Source of the DNA: Streptomyces sp. LBL
GTDB taxonomy: Bacteria > Actinomycetota > Actinomycetes > Streptomycetales > Streptomycetaceae
DNA: 64,000 bases
Reading direction: 5' to 3'
Assembly (NCBI RefSeq): GCF_029893585.1
Contig: NZ_JARXYX010000030.1
Coordinates: forward strand, 62,001 to 126,000
Shown here: piece after piece, positions 1 through 8,375 of the stretch
Layout of the letters: every line of letters starts with the position of its first letter
Numbering within the stretch: position 1 is the stretch's first letter
Made by a program: the position numbers and the translations under genes
Notes under the pieces: model-generated
Told to the model about the DNA's origin: nothing
Database searches by the model: none
The model's input: only the letters and a program-made list of their open reading frames with translations

Positions 1-93
1 CGCCGCCACCGCGAACGCCACCGCCGCCGCCACCAGCAGCGCCAGTCGGGACCGGATCGGCAGGGACCGGAACCGGCGTACGACCTTCCTCAC
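1..93 (-). CDS. Sensor histidine kinase, N-terminus only
   Basis: The reverse strand opens with a GTG at 91-93 that overlaps the TGA stop of the response regulator (GTGA overlap). It reads 31 codons to the window edge: a basic start (MRKVVRRFRSLPIRSR) followed by a hydrophobic stretch rich in Leu, Ala and Val, as in the first membrane segment of a sensor kinase. The catalytic part lies outside the window. The tight coupling to an OmpR-type regulator and the nearby HtrA protease suggest an envelope-stress kinase of the MprB type; that role is inferred from context. Confidence 0.7.
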   Translation of the reverse strand, partial: MRKVVRRFRSLPIRSRLALLVAAAVAFAVAA

Positions 94-827
94 TCGGCGC
101 CGCCCTGCCGCAGTACGTAGCCCACACCCCGCACCGTGTGCACGAGCCGCGGCTCGCCGCCCGCCTCCGTCTTGCGGCGCAGGTACATCACGTACACGTC
201 CAGCGAGTTCGACGACGGCTCGAAGTCGAAGCCCCAGACCGCCTTCAGGATCTGCTCGCGGGTGAGGACCTGACGCGGGTGTGCCAGGAACATCTCCAGG
301 AGCGTGAACTCGGTCCGGGTCAGCTCCACCGGTCGGCCGCCCCGCGTGACCTCACGGGTCGCGAGATCCATCCGCAGGTCGGCGAAGGTGAGCGCGTCGT
401 CCGACTCCATCGCCCCCGCGCCGGCCGCCGCCGCGTACGAGCTGCGGCGCAGCAGCGCGCGGACGCGGGCGAAGAGTTCGTCGAGTTCGAAGGGCTTGAC
501 CAGGTAGTCGTCGGCGCCCGCGTCGAGTCCGGTGACCCGGTCGCCGACCGTGTCGCGGGCCGTGAGCATCAGGATCGGTGTCGTGTCGCCGGCCCCGCGG
601 ATGCGCCGCGCGGCGGTCAGGCCGTCCATGCGCGGCATCTGGATGTCCAGGACCACCAGGTCGGGCTGGTACGCGGACGCCTTCTCCAGCGCGTCCGCGC
701 CGTCGACCGCGACCTCCGTGTCGTAGCCCTCGAAGGCGAGGCTGCGCTGGAGTGCTTCGCGCACCGCCGGCTCGTCGTCGACGATCAGGATGCGCTGGGT
801 GTCACGGTCGCCTTCGGCGGGGCTCAT
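90..827 (-). CDS. OmpR-family response regulator (MprA-like)
   Basis: DNA-binding response regulator of 245 residues. The receiver domain covers about residues 12-125, with the acidic pair D17/D18, phosphoacceptor D61 (VVLDIQMP), the conserved Thr in LTARD and Lys in VKPF. A winged-helix output domain follows (about 150-240) with the usual RRKTE and VRGVGYVL elements. It is translationally coupled to a histidine kinase downstream and lies next to a divergently unrelated, same-strand HtrA-like protease. This kinase-regulator-protease set matches the MprAB-PepD arrangement of mycobacteria, so control of the cell-envelope stress response is the likely role. Confidence 0.9.
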   Translation of the reverse strand: MSPAEGDRDTQRILIVDDEPAVREALQRSLAFEGYDTEVAVDGADALEKASAYQPDLVVLDIQMPRMDGLTAARRIRGAGDTTPILMLTARDTVGDRVTGLDAGADDYLVKPFELDELFARVRALLRRSSYAAAAGAGAMESDDALTFADLRMDLATREVTRGGRPVELTRTEFTLLEMFLAHPRQVLTREQILKAVWGFDFEPSSNSLDVYVMYLRRKTEAGGEPRLVHTVRGVGYVLRQGGAE

Positions 828-929
828 GGGCGTGATTCCTCGGGTGCGGTGGGGCGGGCGGGCTGACGTCGGTGGATGCTTTCAGCCTCGCACGGGTCCC
901 GGGGTCACGGACGGAGGAGTCGGGTGGGA

Positions 930-2045
930 TCAGCTGTCGGAGCCGCCCGCCCGCAGCGTGGCGAGGTCGGCCTTGACGGTGTTGACCGGGATGGCGAAGC
1001 CGAGGCCCACGCTGCCCGCGTCGGACGAGGACGATCCGGCGGCGGCCGAGTACATCGCCGAGTTGATCCCGATGATGTTGCCGTTCATGTCGATCAGCGC
1101 GCCGCCGGAGTTGCCGGGGTTGAGCGAGGCGTCCGTCTGGAGCGCTTTGTACGTCGTCGTGGACGAGCCGGTGTCGCCGTTGAACTGCCGGCCGCCGAAC
1201 TCGAACGGCCACTGGCCGTTGCCGCCCTGTTGCTGTTGCTGTTGCTGCTGGCCCTCGCCGGTGGAGACGGTGACATCGCGGGCCAGGGCGGAGACGATGC
1301 CGCTGGTGACGGTGCCGGTCAGGCCCTCGGGGGAGCCGATCGCCACGACCTGGTCGCCGACCTGGACACCGGAGGAGTCGCCGAGGATGGCCGTCGCCAG
1401 ACCGGAGGCGTTCTCCAGCTTGATCAGGGCGAGGTCCTTCTTGCTGTCGGTGCCGACGACCTTCGCGGTGTACGTCCTGCCGTTGCTCGTGCTCACCTTG
1501 ATCGAACTGGCGCCGGAGACGACGTGGTTGTTGGTGATGATCTCGCCGGCGCTGGTGATGATCACGCCCGAGCCGGTGGAATCGCCGGCGTTCGAGTTGG
1601 CTTTGATCTCGACGATGCTCGGACTGACCGCCTTGGCGACTCCGGCGACGGTCCCCTTGTCGGCGGAGGGCACCACGTTTGTGCTGGTACTGCTGCTGAC
1701 GGCGACCGTGTCGGTACCGGTCAGCTCCTGGATGCCGTACGCCGTCCCGCCGCCTATCGCCGCGGCGACGATCGCCACGGCGGCGATCAGCGGGACCGGA
1801 CCCCGGGTGCGCTTCCTGGGTGCTGCGACGGGCGCGGGCCCGAACCCGGACCCGGGCCCGGGCCCGGGGAAGGCGGGCGGTTGGGCCGGCGGGGGCGGCC
1901 ACTCGGGGTTCACCGGGTTCGCCGGGTTCGCCGGGTTCGCCGGGTTCACGGGGGAGGCGGAGTGCTGCTGCTGGGGGTACGCGGACTCGTGGCCGTGCCC
2001 CTGGGGGTTCTCGTACTCGCCACTGCGGCGGAAGCTCTCGGTCAT
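930..2045 (-). CDS. HtrA-like trypsin-fold serine protease, membrane-anchored
   Basis: 371 residues. The cytoplasmic N-terminus is rich in Pro, Gln and Asn and contains a run of NPA repeats (34-47). One membrane helix lies at about 84-104, so the protease domain should face the cell exterior. The catalytic triad is visible: H174 in TNNHVV, D204 in SKKDLAL, S313 in PGNSGGAL. A poly-Gln loop (266-273) sits inside the protease domain. It ends soon after the catalytic core, so the PDZ domain common in HtrA proteins is absent. It probably degrades misfolded extracytoplasmic proteins and is likely a target of the adjacent two-component system. Confidence 0.88.
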   Translation of the reverse strand: MTESFRRSGEYENPQGHGHESAYPQQQHSASPVNPANPANPANPVNPEWPPPPAQPPAFPGPGPGSGFGPAPVAAPRKRTRGPVPLIAAVAIVAAAIGGGTAYGIQELTGTDTVAVSSSTSTNVVPSADKGTVAGVAKAVSPSIVEIKANSNAGDSTGSGVIITSAGEIITNNHVVSGASSIKVSTSNGRTYTAKVVGTDSKKDLALIKLENASGLATAILGDSSGVQVGDQVVAIGSPEGLTGTVTSGIVSALARDVTVSTGEGQQQQQQQQGGNGQWPFEFGGRQFNGDTGSSTTTYKALQTDASLNPGNSGGALIDMNGNIIGINSAMYSAAAGSSSSDAGSVGLGFAIPVNTVKADLATLRAGGSDS

Positions 2046-2120
2046 GGCAATCAGCTTGTCCGCCGACCATGAGAGCTCCCTGAGCGCCGCCTGAGAAGCC
2101 CGGCAGAACCTTGTTCGCCC

Positions 2121-2213
2121 GATATAAAGACGCTTCTCGCAGCTCGCGGAGGTCTCTCAGAAAACCCTCAGAGGCCCTCAGCAAAGCCCCTCAGCAAAGC
2201 CCCTCAGCAAAGC
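2121..2213 (-). promoter_or_regulatory. Promoter and direct-repeat operator of the HtrA gene
   Basis: Read on the minus strand, a TATATC -10 box (2121-2126) is preceded by several direct CTGAG/CTGAGG repeats: three copies in 13-bp tandem units (about 2175-2213), then CTCTGAGG and TTCTGAG closer to the promoter. Direct CTGAG-type or CTCAG-type repeats resemble reported boxes for MprA/CutR-like OmpR regulators. The neighbouring regulator is the obvious candidate to bind here. Binding is inferred; the repeats and -10 box are seen directly. Confidence 0.5.
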
Positions 2214-2238
2214 CCCGTACGGCTACCGCGACGCCGCC

Positions 2239-3261
2239 TCACACGCAGCCGCAGGAACCGCGCACCACCAACCGCGACGGGAACTGCTTCAGCCGCTCCC
2301 GCCGGGACCCGGCCACCCGCAGCCCGTCGTCCAGTACGAGGTCCACAGCGGCCCGTGCCATCGCGGAACGGTCCGAGGCGATCGTGGTCAGAGGCGGGTC
2401 GGCCAGGGCCGCCTCCTTGATGTCGTCGAAGCCGGCCACCGCCAGCTTGCCGGGCACGTCGATGCGCAGCTCGCGCGCCGCGCGCAGCACGCCGATGGCC
2501 TGGTCGTCGGTGGAGCAGAAGATCGCGGGCGGCCGCTCGGGCCCCGCGAGAATGCCGAGCGCGATCTGGTACGCGTCGTAGCGGTTGTACGGTGCCTCGA
2601 AGATCCGGCCCTCGGTGGGGAGCCCGGCTTCCTGCATCGCGCGCCGCCAGCCCTCGACGTGGTCGGAGACGGGGTCGCCGACGGCCGGGGTGTCCGCGGT
2701 GCCGCCCATGCAGGCGACGTACTCGTAGCCGTGCTCCAGCAGATGGCGGACGGCGAGCTGGGCACCGCCCAGGTCGTCCGTGACGACGGCGACGTCGTCG
2801 ATGGCCTCCGGCCGCTCGTGCAGCAGCACCACCCGGGCGTCCCAGGCGTCGATCTCGGCGGCGGCGTTGTCGTTCAGCGCGTGACTGACGAGGATGAGGC
2901 CGGAGACGCGCATGCCGAGGAAGGCGCGCAGGTAGTGGACCTCGCGTTCGCCGACGTAGTCGGAGTTGCCGACCAGCACCATCTTTCCGCGCTCGGACGC
3001 GGCCTGTTCGACGGCGTGCGCCATCTCGCCGAAGAAGGGCTGGCGCGCGTCGGGCACGATCAGGCCTATGAGATCCGTGCGCCGCGAGGCCATCGCCTGG
3101 GCGACCCGGTCGGGCCGGTAGCTCAGTTCCTTGATCGCGGCGAGGACACGCTCGCGCGTGGCCGGGGCGACCGGCCGGGGTCCGTTGTTGATGACATAGC
3201 TGACGACGGCGGTGGATGTTCCCGCCAGCCGCGCCACGTCATCCCTGGTTACCTTGGCCAC
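2239..3261 (-). CDS. LacI-family transcriptional regulator
   Basis: 340 residues. The N-terminal helix-turn-helix and hinge are typical (VTRDDVARLAGTSTAVVSYV, then YRPDRVAQAMASRRT). A periplasmic-binding-protein-like effector domain follows (about 62-335), ending in a Cys-containing GSCGCV tail. The gene starts with GTG; a TAGACT -10 box lies 6 nt upstream, which suggests a leaderless transcript. The ligand cannot be told from the sequence, and there is no sugar-utilisation operon next to it. Confidence 0.88.
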   Translation of the reverse strand: MAKVTRDDVARLAGTSTAVVSYVINNGPRPVAPATRERVLAAIKELSYRPDRVAQAMASRRTDLIGLIVPDARQPFFGEMAHAVEQAASERGKMVLVGNSDYVGEREVHYLRAFLGMRVSGLILVSHALNDNAAAEIDAWDARVVLLHERPEAIDDVAVVTDDLGGAQLAVRHLLEHGYEYVACMGGTADTPAVGDPVSDHVEGWRRAMQEAGLPTEGRIFEAPYNRYDAYQIALGILAGPERPPAIFCSTDDQAIGVLRAARELRIDVPGKLAVAGFDDIKEAALADPPLTTIASDRSAMARAAVDLVLDDGLRVAGSRRERLKQFPSRLVVRGSCGCV

Positions 3262-3291
3262 GGGCGGAGTCTACGCGGATGGACCCGCCCC

Positions 3292-3348
3292 GGGCAGGGC
3301 CTGCAGACGCCTCCGGGGGCGGAAGCACCTGAGCGGAATGCCCTGCCC
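3292..3348 (-). terminator. Inverted repeat downstream of glnR
   Basis: A 9-bp perfect stem (GGGCAGGGC / GCCCTGCCC) encloses a GC-rich loop that can fold further. It starts just beyond the glnR stop codon, in the gap before the LacI gene on the same strand, so it may end glnR transcription. There is no T-run, as is usual for Streptomyces. Confidence 0.45.
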
Positions 3349-3355
3349 ACCCCCG

Positions 3356-4135
3356 CTACGCCTCCGCCGCGATCTCGGCGGCGTCCAGAGCGGCCGTCTC
3401 GTCCGTATCCTCCGCTTTTGCCGGGACGGTCTTGGGCTTCGCGTCGTCCGTGGCGCGCTCGCCCTTCTCCGGCGTAACGAATCGATAACCGACGTTCCGG
3501 ACAGTCCCGATGAGCGACTCGTGCTCGGGTCCGAGCTTGGCGCGCAGGCGTCGTACGTGCACGTCGACGGTCCGGGTGCCGCCGAAGTAGTCGTAACCCC
3601 AGACCTCCTGGAGCAGCTGCGCGCGCGTGAAGACGCGGCCCGGGTGCTGGGCGAGGTACTTCAGGAGCTCGAACTCCTTGAAGGTGAGGTCGAGGACCCG
3701 GCCCTTGAGCTTGGCGGAGTAGGTCGCCTCGTCGACCGAGAGGTCACCGTTGCGGATCTCCATGGGGGAGTCGTCGTTGACGATCTGCTGGCGGCCCATG
3801 GCCAGACGCAGGCGGGCCTCGACCTCCGCCGGTCCGGCGGTGTCCAGCAGGACATCGTCGACGCCCCAGTCGGCGGTGACGGCCGCGAGGCCGCCCTCGG
3901 TCACGACGAGGATGAGCGGACAGCCGGGCCCGGTGGACCGCAGCAGTTGGCACAGGCTGCGGACCTGCGGAAGGTCACGGCGCCCGTCGATCAGAATGAC
4001 GTCAGCACCCGGGGTGTCGACGAGGGCGGGCCCCTCCGCCGGAGCCACGCGCACGTTGTGCAGCAACAGGCCCAGAGCGGGGAGTACCTCCGTCGACGGC
4101 TGGAGGGCGTTGGTCAGGAGCAGCAGAGAACTCAT
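3356..4135 (-). CDS. glnR: GlnR, global nitrogen regulator
   Basis: Orphan OmpR-type regulator of 259 residues that controls nitrogen assimilation genes in actinomycetes. The receiver-like domain starts MSSLLLLTNAL and keeps D50 (VILIDGRRD), but the usual acidic pocket at the N-terminus is missing, as known for GlnR, which works without phosphorylation. The winged helix (about 130-225) includes EFELLKYLAQHPGRVFTRA and VRRLRAKLGPEHESL. The charged Ala/Glu tail is variable in the family. ATG at 4133-4135 is preferred over upstream starts because a strong GAGGAGGAAC ribosome-binding site precedes it. No partner kinase is adjacent. Confidence 0.93.
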   Translation of the reverse strand: MSSLLLLTNALQPSTEVLPALGLLLHNVRVAPAEGPALVDTPGADVILIDGRRDLPQVRSLCQLLRSTGPGCPLILVVTEGGLAAVTADWGVDDVLLDTAGPAEVEARLRLAMGRQQIVNDDSPMEIRNGDLSVDEATYSAKLKGRVLDLTFKEFELLKYLAQHPGRVFTRAQLLQEVWGYDYFGGTRTVDVHVRRLRAKLGPEHESLIGTVRNVGYRFVTPEKGERATDDAKPKTVPAKAEDTDETAALDAAEIAAEA

Positions 4136-4228
4136 ATGTCTGGTTCCTCCTCGGTCCCTGCGAGGACGTGTGCGGTGCGGCACTGCTCTGCGATCCCGGG
4201 GGCCCCGTACACCTGCGGTTTCCCGCGC

Positions 4229-4256
4229 CGTATACAACGCTTCCGAAAGCACAAAA
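4229..4256 (-). promoter_or_regulatory. Candidate glnR promoter
   Basis: On the minus strand TTTTGT (4251-4256) and TATACG (4229-4234) are 16 bp apart, giving a leader of roughly 85-90 nt before the glnR start. It sits back to back with the promoter of the divergent hydrolase gene. Confidence 0.4.
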
Positions 4257-4306
4257 GGACCCGGGGGCTACGTTGCCCGAGTCCTCTGTCCAGCAGAATA
4301 GCCCAC

Positions 4307-5245
4307 ATGAGCACGGGTTCGGCAGGTCATGTGGCGCGATCCATGGTTCGTCCGCACTCCGAGACGAGCATACGTACGCCTTTGCGGACGTTTCTGCACA
4401 CCGCCGATGGTGTGTCGATCGATTCCGTATACGACCCGGGCAATGTCGTATACGACGCCTCGACGTCATCTTCCGGCGGTCTCGTGTTCGTGATCGCGCA
4501 CGGTTTCACGGGCGACGTCGACCGTCCCCACGTACGGCGGGTGGCGAAGGCCTTCGCGCGGTACGGCGCCGTGGTCACGTTCTCCTTCCGCGGCCACGGA
4601 GCCTCCGGCGGGCGCTCGACGGTCGGCGACCGCGAGGTGCTCGACCTGGCGGCCGCGGTCGAATGGGCGCGTTCGCTCGGGCACCCGCGCGTGGCCACGG
4701 TCGGCTTCTCCATGGGCGGCTCGGTGGCCCTGCGGCACGCGGCGCTCTACGGCGAGAACCCGCCCGAGGGAGAGCGGGTGCGCGGGGGAGTGGGGATGCA
4801 AGGGGGAGAGGAGATGCAAGGGGGAGAGAGGACGCACCAGGGGCGTGCGGAGGCGGCGACGGACGCCGTCGTTTCGGTGAGCGCCCCTGCCCGCTGGTAC
4901 TACCGGGGCACGGCCCCCATGCGCCGACTCCACTGGCTGGTGACCCGCCCCGAGGGCCGCATGGTGGGCCGCTACGGATTCCGTACGCGCATCCACCACC
5001 GCGACTGGAACCCGGTGCCGGTGTCCCCGGTGGAGGCGGTCCCGAGGATCGCGCCGATCCCCCTGTTGATCGTGCACGGCGATCTCGACGGCTACTTCCC
5101 GCTCGACCACCCCCGCATGCTGGCCTCCGCCGCCGGCGACCACGCGGAACTCTGGCTGGAGCCCGGCATGGGCCACGCGGAACACGCGGCCAGTGACGGG
5201 CTGCTCGCCCGCATCGGGGACTGGGCTGTCGGTCGGGCGGGCTAG
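4307..5245 (+). CDS. Alpha/beta-hydrolase fold protein
   Basis: 312 residues from the ATG at 4307. The fold is shown by the oxyanion region VIAHGFTG, the nucleophile elbow GFSMGG, and a late Asp/His pair (HGDLDGYFP and GMGHAEHA). This fits a serine esterase or lipase of unknown substrate. A low-complexity insert rich in Gly, Glu, Gln and Met lies about 70 residues after the nucleophile and comes from repeats of GGGGGAGA-type DNA (about 4770-4845). A CAGAAT box ends 7 nt before the ATG, so the message may be leaderless; ATG 4343 is an alternative start. It is divergent from glnR. Confidence 0.78.
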   Translation: MSTGSAGHVARSMVRPHSETSIRTPLRTFLHTADGVSIDSVYDPGNVVYDASTSSSGGLVFVIAHGFTGDVDRPHVRRVAKAFARYGAVVTFSFRGHGASGGRSTVGDREVLDLAAAVEWARSLGHPRVATVGFSMGGSVALRHAALYGENPPEGERVRGGVGMQGGEEMQGGERTHQGRAEAATDAVVSVSAPARWYYRGTAPMRRLHWLVTRPEGRMVGRYGFRTRIHHRDWNPVPVSPVEAVPRIAPIPLLIVHGDLDGYFPLDHPRMLASAAGDHAELWLEPGMGHAEHAASDGLLARIGDWAVGRAG

Positions 5246-5294
5246 CCTGACCGTGTACACCGCCGATTGACTGCCGATTGATTGAGGAACCTGG

Positions 5295-5549
5295 ATGGCG
5301 AAGGTCACGGTGCGCTACTGGGCCGCCGCGAAGGCCGCGGCCGGGGTCGCCGAGGAGCTGTTCGACGCGGACACCGTCGCCGAGGCGCTGGACGCCGTGC
5401 GTGGGCGGCACCCCGGCGAACTCGTGCGCGTCCTGCGGCGATGCTCGTTCCTCGTCGACGGTGACCCCGTGGGCACCCGCGGACATGAGACGGTAGGGCT
5501 GGCCGACGGCGGCACGGTCGAGGTACTCCCGCCGTTCGCAGGAGGGTGA
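5295..5549 (+). CDS. MoaD/ThiS-family ubiquitin-like sulfur carrier
   Basis: 84-residue beta-grasp protein ending in the diagnostic Gly-Gly (PPFAGG), the site at which sulfur carriers are adenylated and thiocarboxylated. The start MAKVTVRYWAAAKAA and the late FLVDGDPV segment are typical of MoaD-like proteins. No moaE or molybdopterin gene is adjacent, so its pathway (molybdopterin, thiamin or another sulfur transfer) is open. Its stop overlaps the start region of the next gene, which suggests co-translation. Confidence 0.85.
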   Translation: MAKVTVRYWAAAKAAAGVAEELFDADTVAEALDAVRGRHPGELVRVLRRCSFLVDGDPVGTRGHETVGLADGGTVEVLPPFAGG

Positions 5550-5551
5550 CG

Positions 5552-6862
5552 ATGACCGACCAGCCGTACGAAGGGCCGTACGAAGGCCCGTACGAGGCGC
5601 CGTACGAAGGCCCGCACGATGGGCAGCAGCGGCGGTACCAGCAGCAGCCGTACCAGGGACAGCCGCAGGGGCCGTACCAGAATCAGCAGCAGGGACAGCC
5701 GGGGCCGGGGCCGTACCAGAATCAGCAGCAGGGACAGCCGGGGCCGGGGCCGTACCAGGGTCAGCAGCAGGGACAGCCGCACCCGGGCTACAACCCGTAC
5801 TCGCAGCAGGCCTACGAGGATCCGCAGGCCGCCCAGCAGTACACGCAGCAGTGGCAGGGGCAGACCTGGGAGACGCAGATGCATACGCCGGTGCCGTCGG
5901 TGGGGTCGGCCGAGACGGCGTATCTGCCGCAGCAGGCGCCGGCGGAGCCGGACTACGCCTCCTACGCGCAGCAGCAGCCGCAGACCCCCGCCCCCCAGAC
6001 CCCCGCCCCCCAAACCCCTGCCCCGCAGGCCCCCGCCTCGCAAACGGGGACCGCCGACGAGCCGGCCCCCTCCTACGGCTCCGCCACCATCGCCGGCAAC
6101 GCGCGCATCACCGACGCCCAGCGCGCCCGCCTCGAAGGCCGTTCCCCGATCATCGAACCCGGCATGCAGCCCGCGGCGCTCACCGCGGTTCTCGGGCTGC
6201 TGCTCTCCGGTACGGCGGCCATCGGGACGTACGCCCTCCTCGTACCCCTCGTCGTCCTCCAGGCGGTGACGGCGGCCGGCTGGTTCCGGCTGAACGGGAT
6301 GTGGCCGGCCCGGCAGGGCATCGCGCTGGCGTACCTCGGGGCACTGGTGGCGGACGCCGCGCTGCTCGTGGTCGGCCGGGAGAACGGGCCCGCCGCGATC
6401 CTCGGCACGCTGGGCGTCTGGGTCCTCCTCACCCTCGTCCTCCAACTGCGTTCGCACGCCGAGCCGGACGAGCGGATGTACGGCCTGATGGCCACCGTCA
6501 CCTCGGCGGCCCTGGCGATCGTCGCGGCCGGACACCTCGCGGCCGACCCGGACGCGGTCACCGTCGGCGCGGCCGCGGTGGCGGTCGCCGTCCTGGCCCG
6601 CGCGCTGCCCCTGCCGACCCCGGCCTCCGTGATCGTCTCCCTGCTCGCCGCGGCGGGCGCGGGCATCGCGGTCGGCGGGATGACCGGCCTGGGCGCGAAG
6701 GGTGCGCTGCTGGGCGCGGGCGCGGCGGTGTGCGCACTGATCGGACACCGGGTGGCGAGCTACGACTACCCGTCGAGGTTCGTGCACTTCACGGCGGGCG
6801 TGGCGTTGCCGCTGGCCGCGGCGGCACCGGCGGTGTACGTGCTGGGGCGGGCGCTTGCGTAG
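5552..6862 (+). CDS. Gln/Pro-rich integral membrane protein
   Basis: 436 residues. The first about 180 are hydrophilic, full of Tyr, Gly, Gln and Pro, with near-identical 13-residue repeats (GPYQNQQQGQPGP) and runs of APQTP. The C-terminal half has about seven to eight hydrophobic helices (from about residue 205). The ATG at 5552 is chosen because GGAGG ends 6 nt before it; GTG 5546 is possible. It follows the MoaD-like gene with almost no gap. No catalytic motif is seen; it is a membrane protein of unknown function common in streptomycetes. Confidence 0.8.
   Translation: MTDQPYEGPYEGPYEAPYEGPHDGQQRRYQQQPYQGQPQGPYQNQQQGQPGPGPYQNQQQGQPGPGPYQGQQQGQPHPGYNPYSQQAYEDPQAAQQYTQQWQGQTWETQMHTPVPSVGSAETAYLPQQAPAEPDYASYAQQQPQTPAPQTPAPQTPAPQAPASQTGTADEPAPSYGSATIAGNARITDAQRARLEGRSPIIEPGMQPAALTAVLGLLLSGTAAIGTYALLVPLVVLQAVTAAGWFRLNGMWPARQGIALAYLGALVADAALLVVGRENGPAAILGTLGVWVLLTLVLQLRSHAEPDERMYGLMATVTSAALAIVAAGHLAADPDAVTVGAAAVAVAVLARALPLPTPASVIVSLLAAAGAGIAVGGMTGLGAKGALLGAGAAVCALIGHRVASYDYPSRFVHFTAGVALPLAAAAPAVYVLGRALA
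5672..5780 (+). repeat. 39-bp tandem repeats inside a coding region
   Basis: Three in-frame copies of a 39-bp unit begin at 5672, 5711 and 5750; the third diverges. They encode the 13-residue Gln-rich repeat of the membrane protein. The high identity suggests recent expansion by slippage or unequal exchange. Confidence 0.8.
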
Positions 6863-7124
6863 CCGGGGTGGGGCGCTGAGGCAGCCGGGGTAGGGGGAGG
6901 GCAGCGGCGCCTGCTCCTCCGGCCCGACTTGCGGTGCTCGGGACTGCCACGCCCGGTTCTGGGGCCCGGCGCCCGGTGCTCGGGCCTGCACACCAGGTGC
7001 CTCTCGTGTCACAGGTCCTGTCACAGGTGATCAACAATTTCCCAGCGGCACAGCGGACCGGGTTACCCTCGCGCTCGACGGCCACCCGGCTGTCGAGAAC
7101 AACCGCCCTGGGGGGAATCACCGC

Positions 7125-7862
7125 ATGCGCGCCTTGCGAATACTGCTGATCGTCGTCGTGATACTCGGCGGCCTCTTCGTGATCGCCGATCGCGTCGCGG
7201 TCAACTTCGCGGAGGGCGAGGTCGCGGACAAGCTGAAGACCAGCGAGAACCTGACCGCCACCCCGGACGTCTCCATCAAGGGCTTCCCCTTCCTCACCCA
7301 GGTCGCAGGCGGCGAACTGGACGACGTCGAGGTCGGCATCGACGACTATGAGGCGGACACCGGCACCAGCGGCGGAACGATCCGTATCGACGGCCTCCGG
7401 GCGGACATGAAGGGCGTCGCGTTCTCCGGCGACTACAGCTCGGCCACCGCGGCCACCGCCACCGGCACCGCGTCGATCACCTACGACGAGCTGCTGAAGG
7501 CCGCCAAGTCCGAGCCCACCGAGGTCGCCCCCGGCGTCACCGCCAACATCGTCGGCCTCTCCGACGGCGGCAACGGCAAGATCAAGGTCGCGGTCGAGGG
7601 GACGGTGCTCGGCACTGAACTGCCGAAGCCCGTCTATGTGGTGAGCACGGTCACCGTCCAGGGCGACACCGTGAAGGTGCACGCCGACTCGCTGCCCTCG
7701 TTCGGCGGTGTCGACCTCGCTGAGAACCGGGTGCGGACGATCACCGACTTCGAGCAGAAGATCGAGGGGCTGCCCGGCGGTATCAAGCTGGACAACGTGC
7801 AGGCGGTGAAGAGCGGTGTGGAGATCACGGTGAAGGGTTCGAAGGTCAGGCTGGCGGGGTAG
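7125..7862 (+). CDS. LmeA-like (DUF2993) lipid-binding envelope protein
   Basis: 245 residues. The N-terminus is a signal anchor (MRALRILLIVVVILGGLF). The rest has the repeated Gly/Asp/Val-rich beta pattern of DUF2993 proteins, including the KGFPFLTQVAGGELDDVEV segment. LmeA of mycobacteria is a periplasmic phospholipid-binding protein needed for lipomannan elongation; a similar envelope role is inferred. A GGGGGA ribosome-binding site precedes the ATG. The 260 bp before it carry GC-rich imperfect repeats and no gene. Confidence 0.82.
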   Translation: MRALRILLIVVVILGGLFVIADRVAVNFAEGEVADKLKTSENLTATPDVSIKGFPFLTQVAGGELDDVEVGIDDYEADTGTSGGTIRIDGLRADMKGVAFSGDYSSATAATATGTASITYDELLKAAKSEPTEVAPGVTANIVGLSDGGNGKIKVAVEGTVLGTELPKPVYVVSTVTVQGDTVKVHADSLPSFGGVDLAENRVRTITDFEQKIEGLPGGIKLDNVQAVKSGVEITVKGSKVRLAG

Positions 7863-7865
7863 GAC

Positions 7866-7890
7866 GACGCCCGGTGGACAGCCGGGCGTC
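7866..7890 (+). terminator. Terminator after the LmeA-like gene
   Basis: A 9-bp perfect stem (GACGCCCGG / CCGGGCGTC) with a 7-nt loop starts 4 nt after the TAG stop. Confidence 0.7.
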
Positions 7891-8100
7891 AGCCGGACGG
7901 CGGGCAGCCGCCGGCCAAGCCGACGGACAGCCGGGCGTCAGCGGACGGCGGGCAGCCGACAGACAGACAGCCGGCCCCGTAGTCGACGGACGGACAGCCC
8001 GGCGGCGACGGACGGCGGACGGACGACGGACGGCTGATGGACAGCCCCGGAAGCGGCCGACCAACCGACCGACCGACCTGCCGACCGGCCGACGTCCGAA
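7876..8100. repeat. Degenerate GACGGACAGCC-type repeats
   Basis: The gap between the LmeA-like gene and the cysA leader is filled with short imperfect repeats: two long copies of a GGACAGCCGGGCGTCAGC unit, then GACGGACGG and CCGA runs. Every frame is open because of the base bias, but no frame has plausible coding content. I see no gene here. Confidence 0.6.
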
Positions 8101-8230
8101 AGGCGAGACGCCGCCGTCCGTACCGCAGATGCACCGGCGGCCGCACCCGTCCGTGAACCGTGCCGCCACGGCTTGAGGGCCCACTCTTTCTCGCATCCCG
8201 GACGATCGCGTCTCAAGATACGACACGCCG

Positions 8231-8259
8231 GTGACACGCCTGCCTGTCCCTCCCTACGA
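8231..8259 (+). promoter_or_regulatory. Promoter of the cysA leader peptide
   Basis: GTGACA (8231-8236) and TACGAT (8254-8259) are 17 bp apart, a good match to the vegetative Streptomyces promoter. The TACGAT box ends 8 nt before the leader ATG, so the transcript should be leaderless or nearly so. Confidence 0.6.
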
Positions 8260-8267
8260 TCGAGTAC

Positions 8268-8375
8268 ATGCAGTGTTCGACGAGCGTCCTCCGATCGCGG
8301 GGACAGGCGGATCTCACGAAGCGGCGGGCAGTGGACCTGTGCCGCGTCGCCGCCATGCTCTGTCGACCTTTCTGA
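8268..8375 (+). CDS. Sulfur-metabolism leader peptide (35 aa)
   Basis: A 35-codon frame reads M-Q-C-S-T, then ends LTKRRAVDLC and RVAAMLCRPF. The LTxRxxVDLxR...LC pattern is that of the small putative leader peptides found ahead of Streptomyces cysteine and sulfur genes. Cys codons lie at positions 3, 25 and 32, so translation speed could report on cysteinyl-tRNA. A perfect hairpin begins at the first base after the stop. It lies about 130 nt ahead of cysA, which it probably regulates by attenuation; the mechanism is inferred. Confidence 0.75.
   Translation: MQCSTSVLRSRGQADLTKRRAVDLCRVAAMLCRPF

Noticed and set aside
3212..4306. A long open frame running into the hydrolase gene from 3212
   Set aside because: It crosses glnR on the other strand and lacks hydrolase homology before 4307; high GC keeps the frame open.
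7876..8230. Arg-rich open frames in the gap before the cysA leader
   Set aside because: They come from GACGGACAGCC repeats; no ribosome-binding site or protein-like composition.
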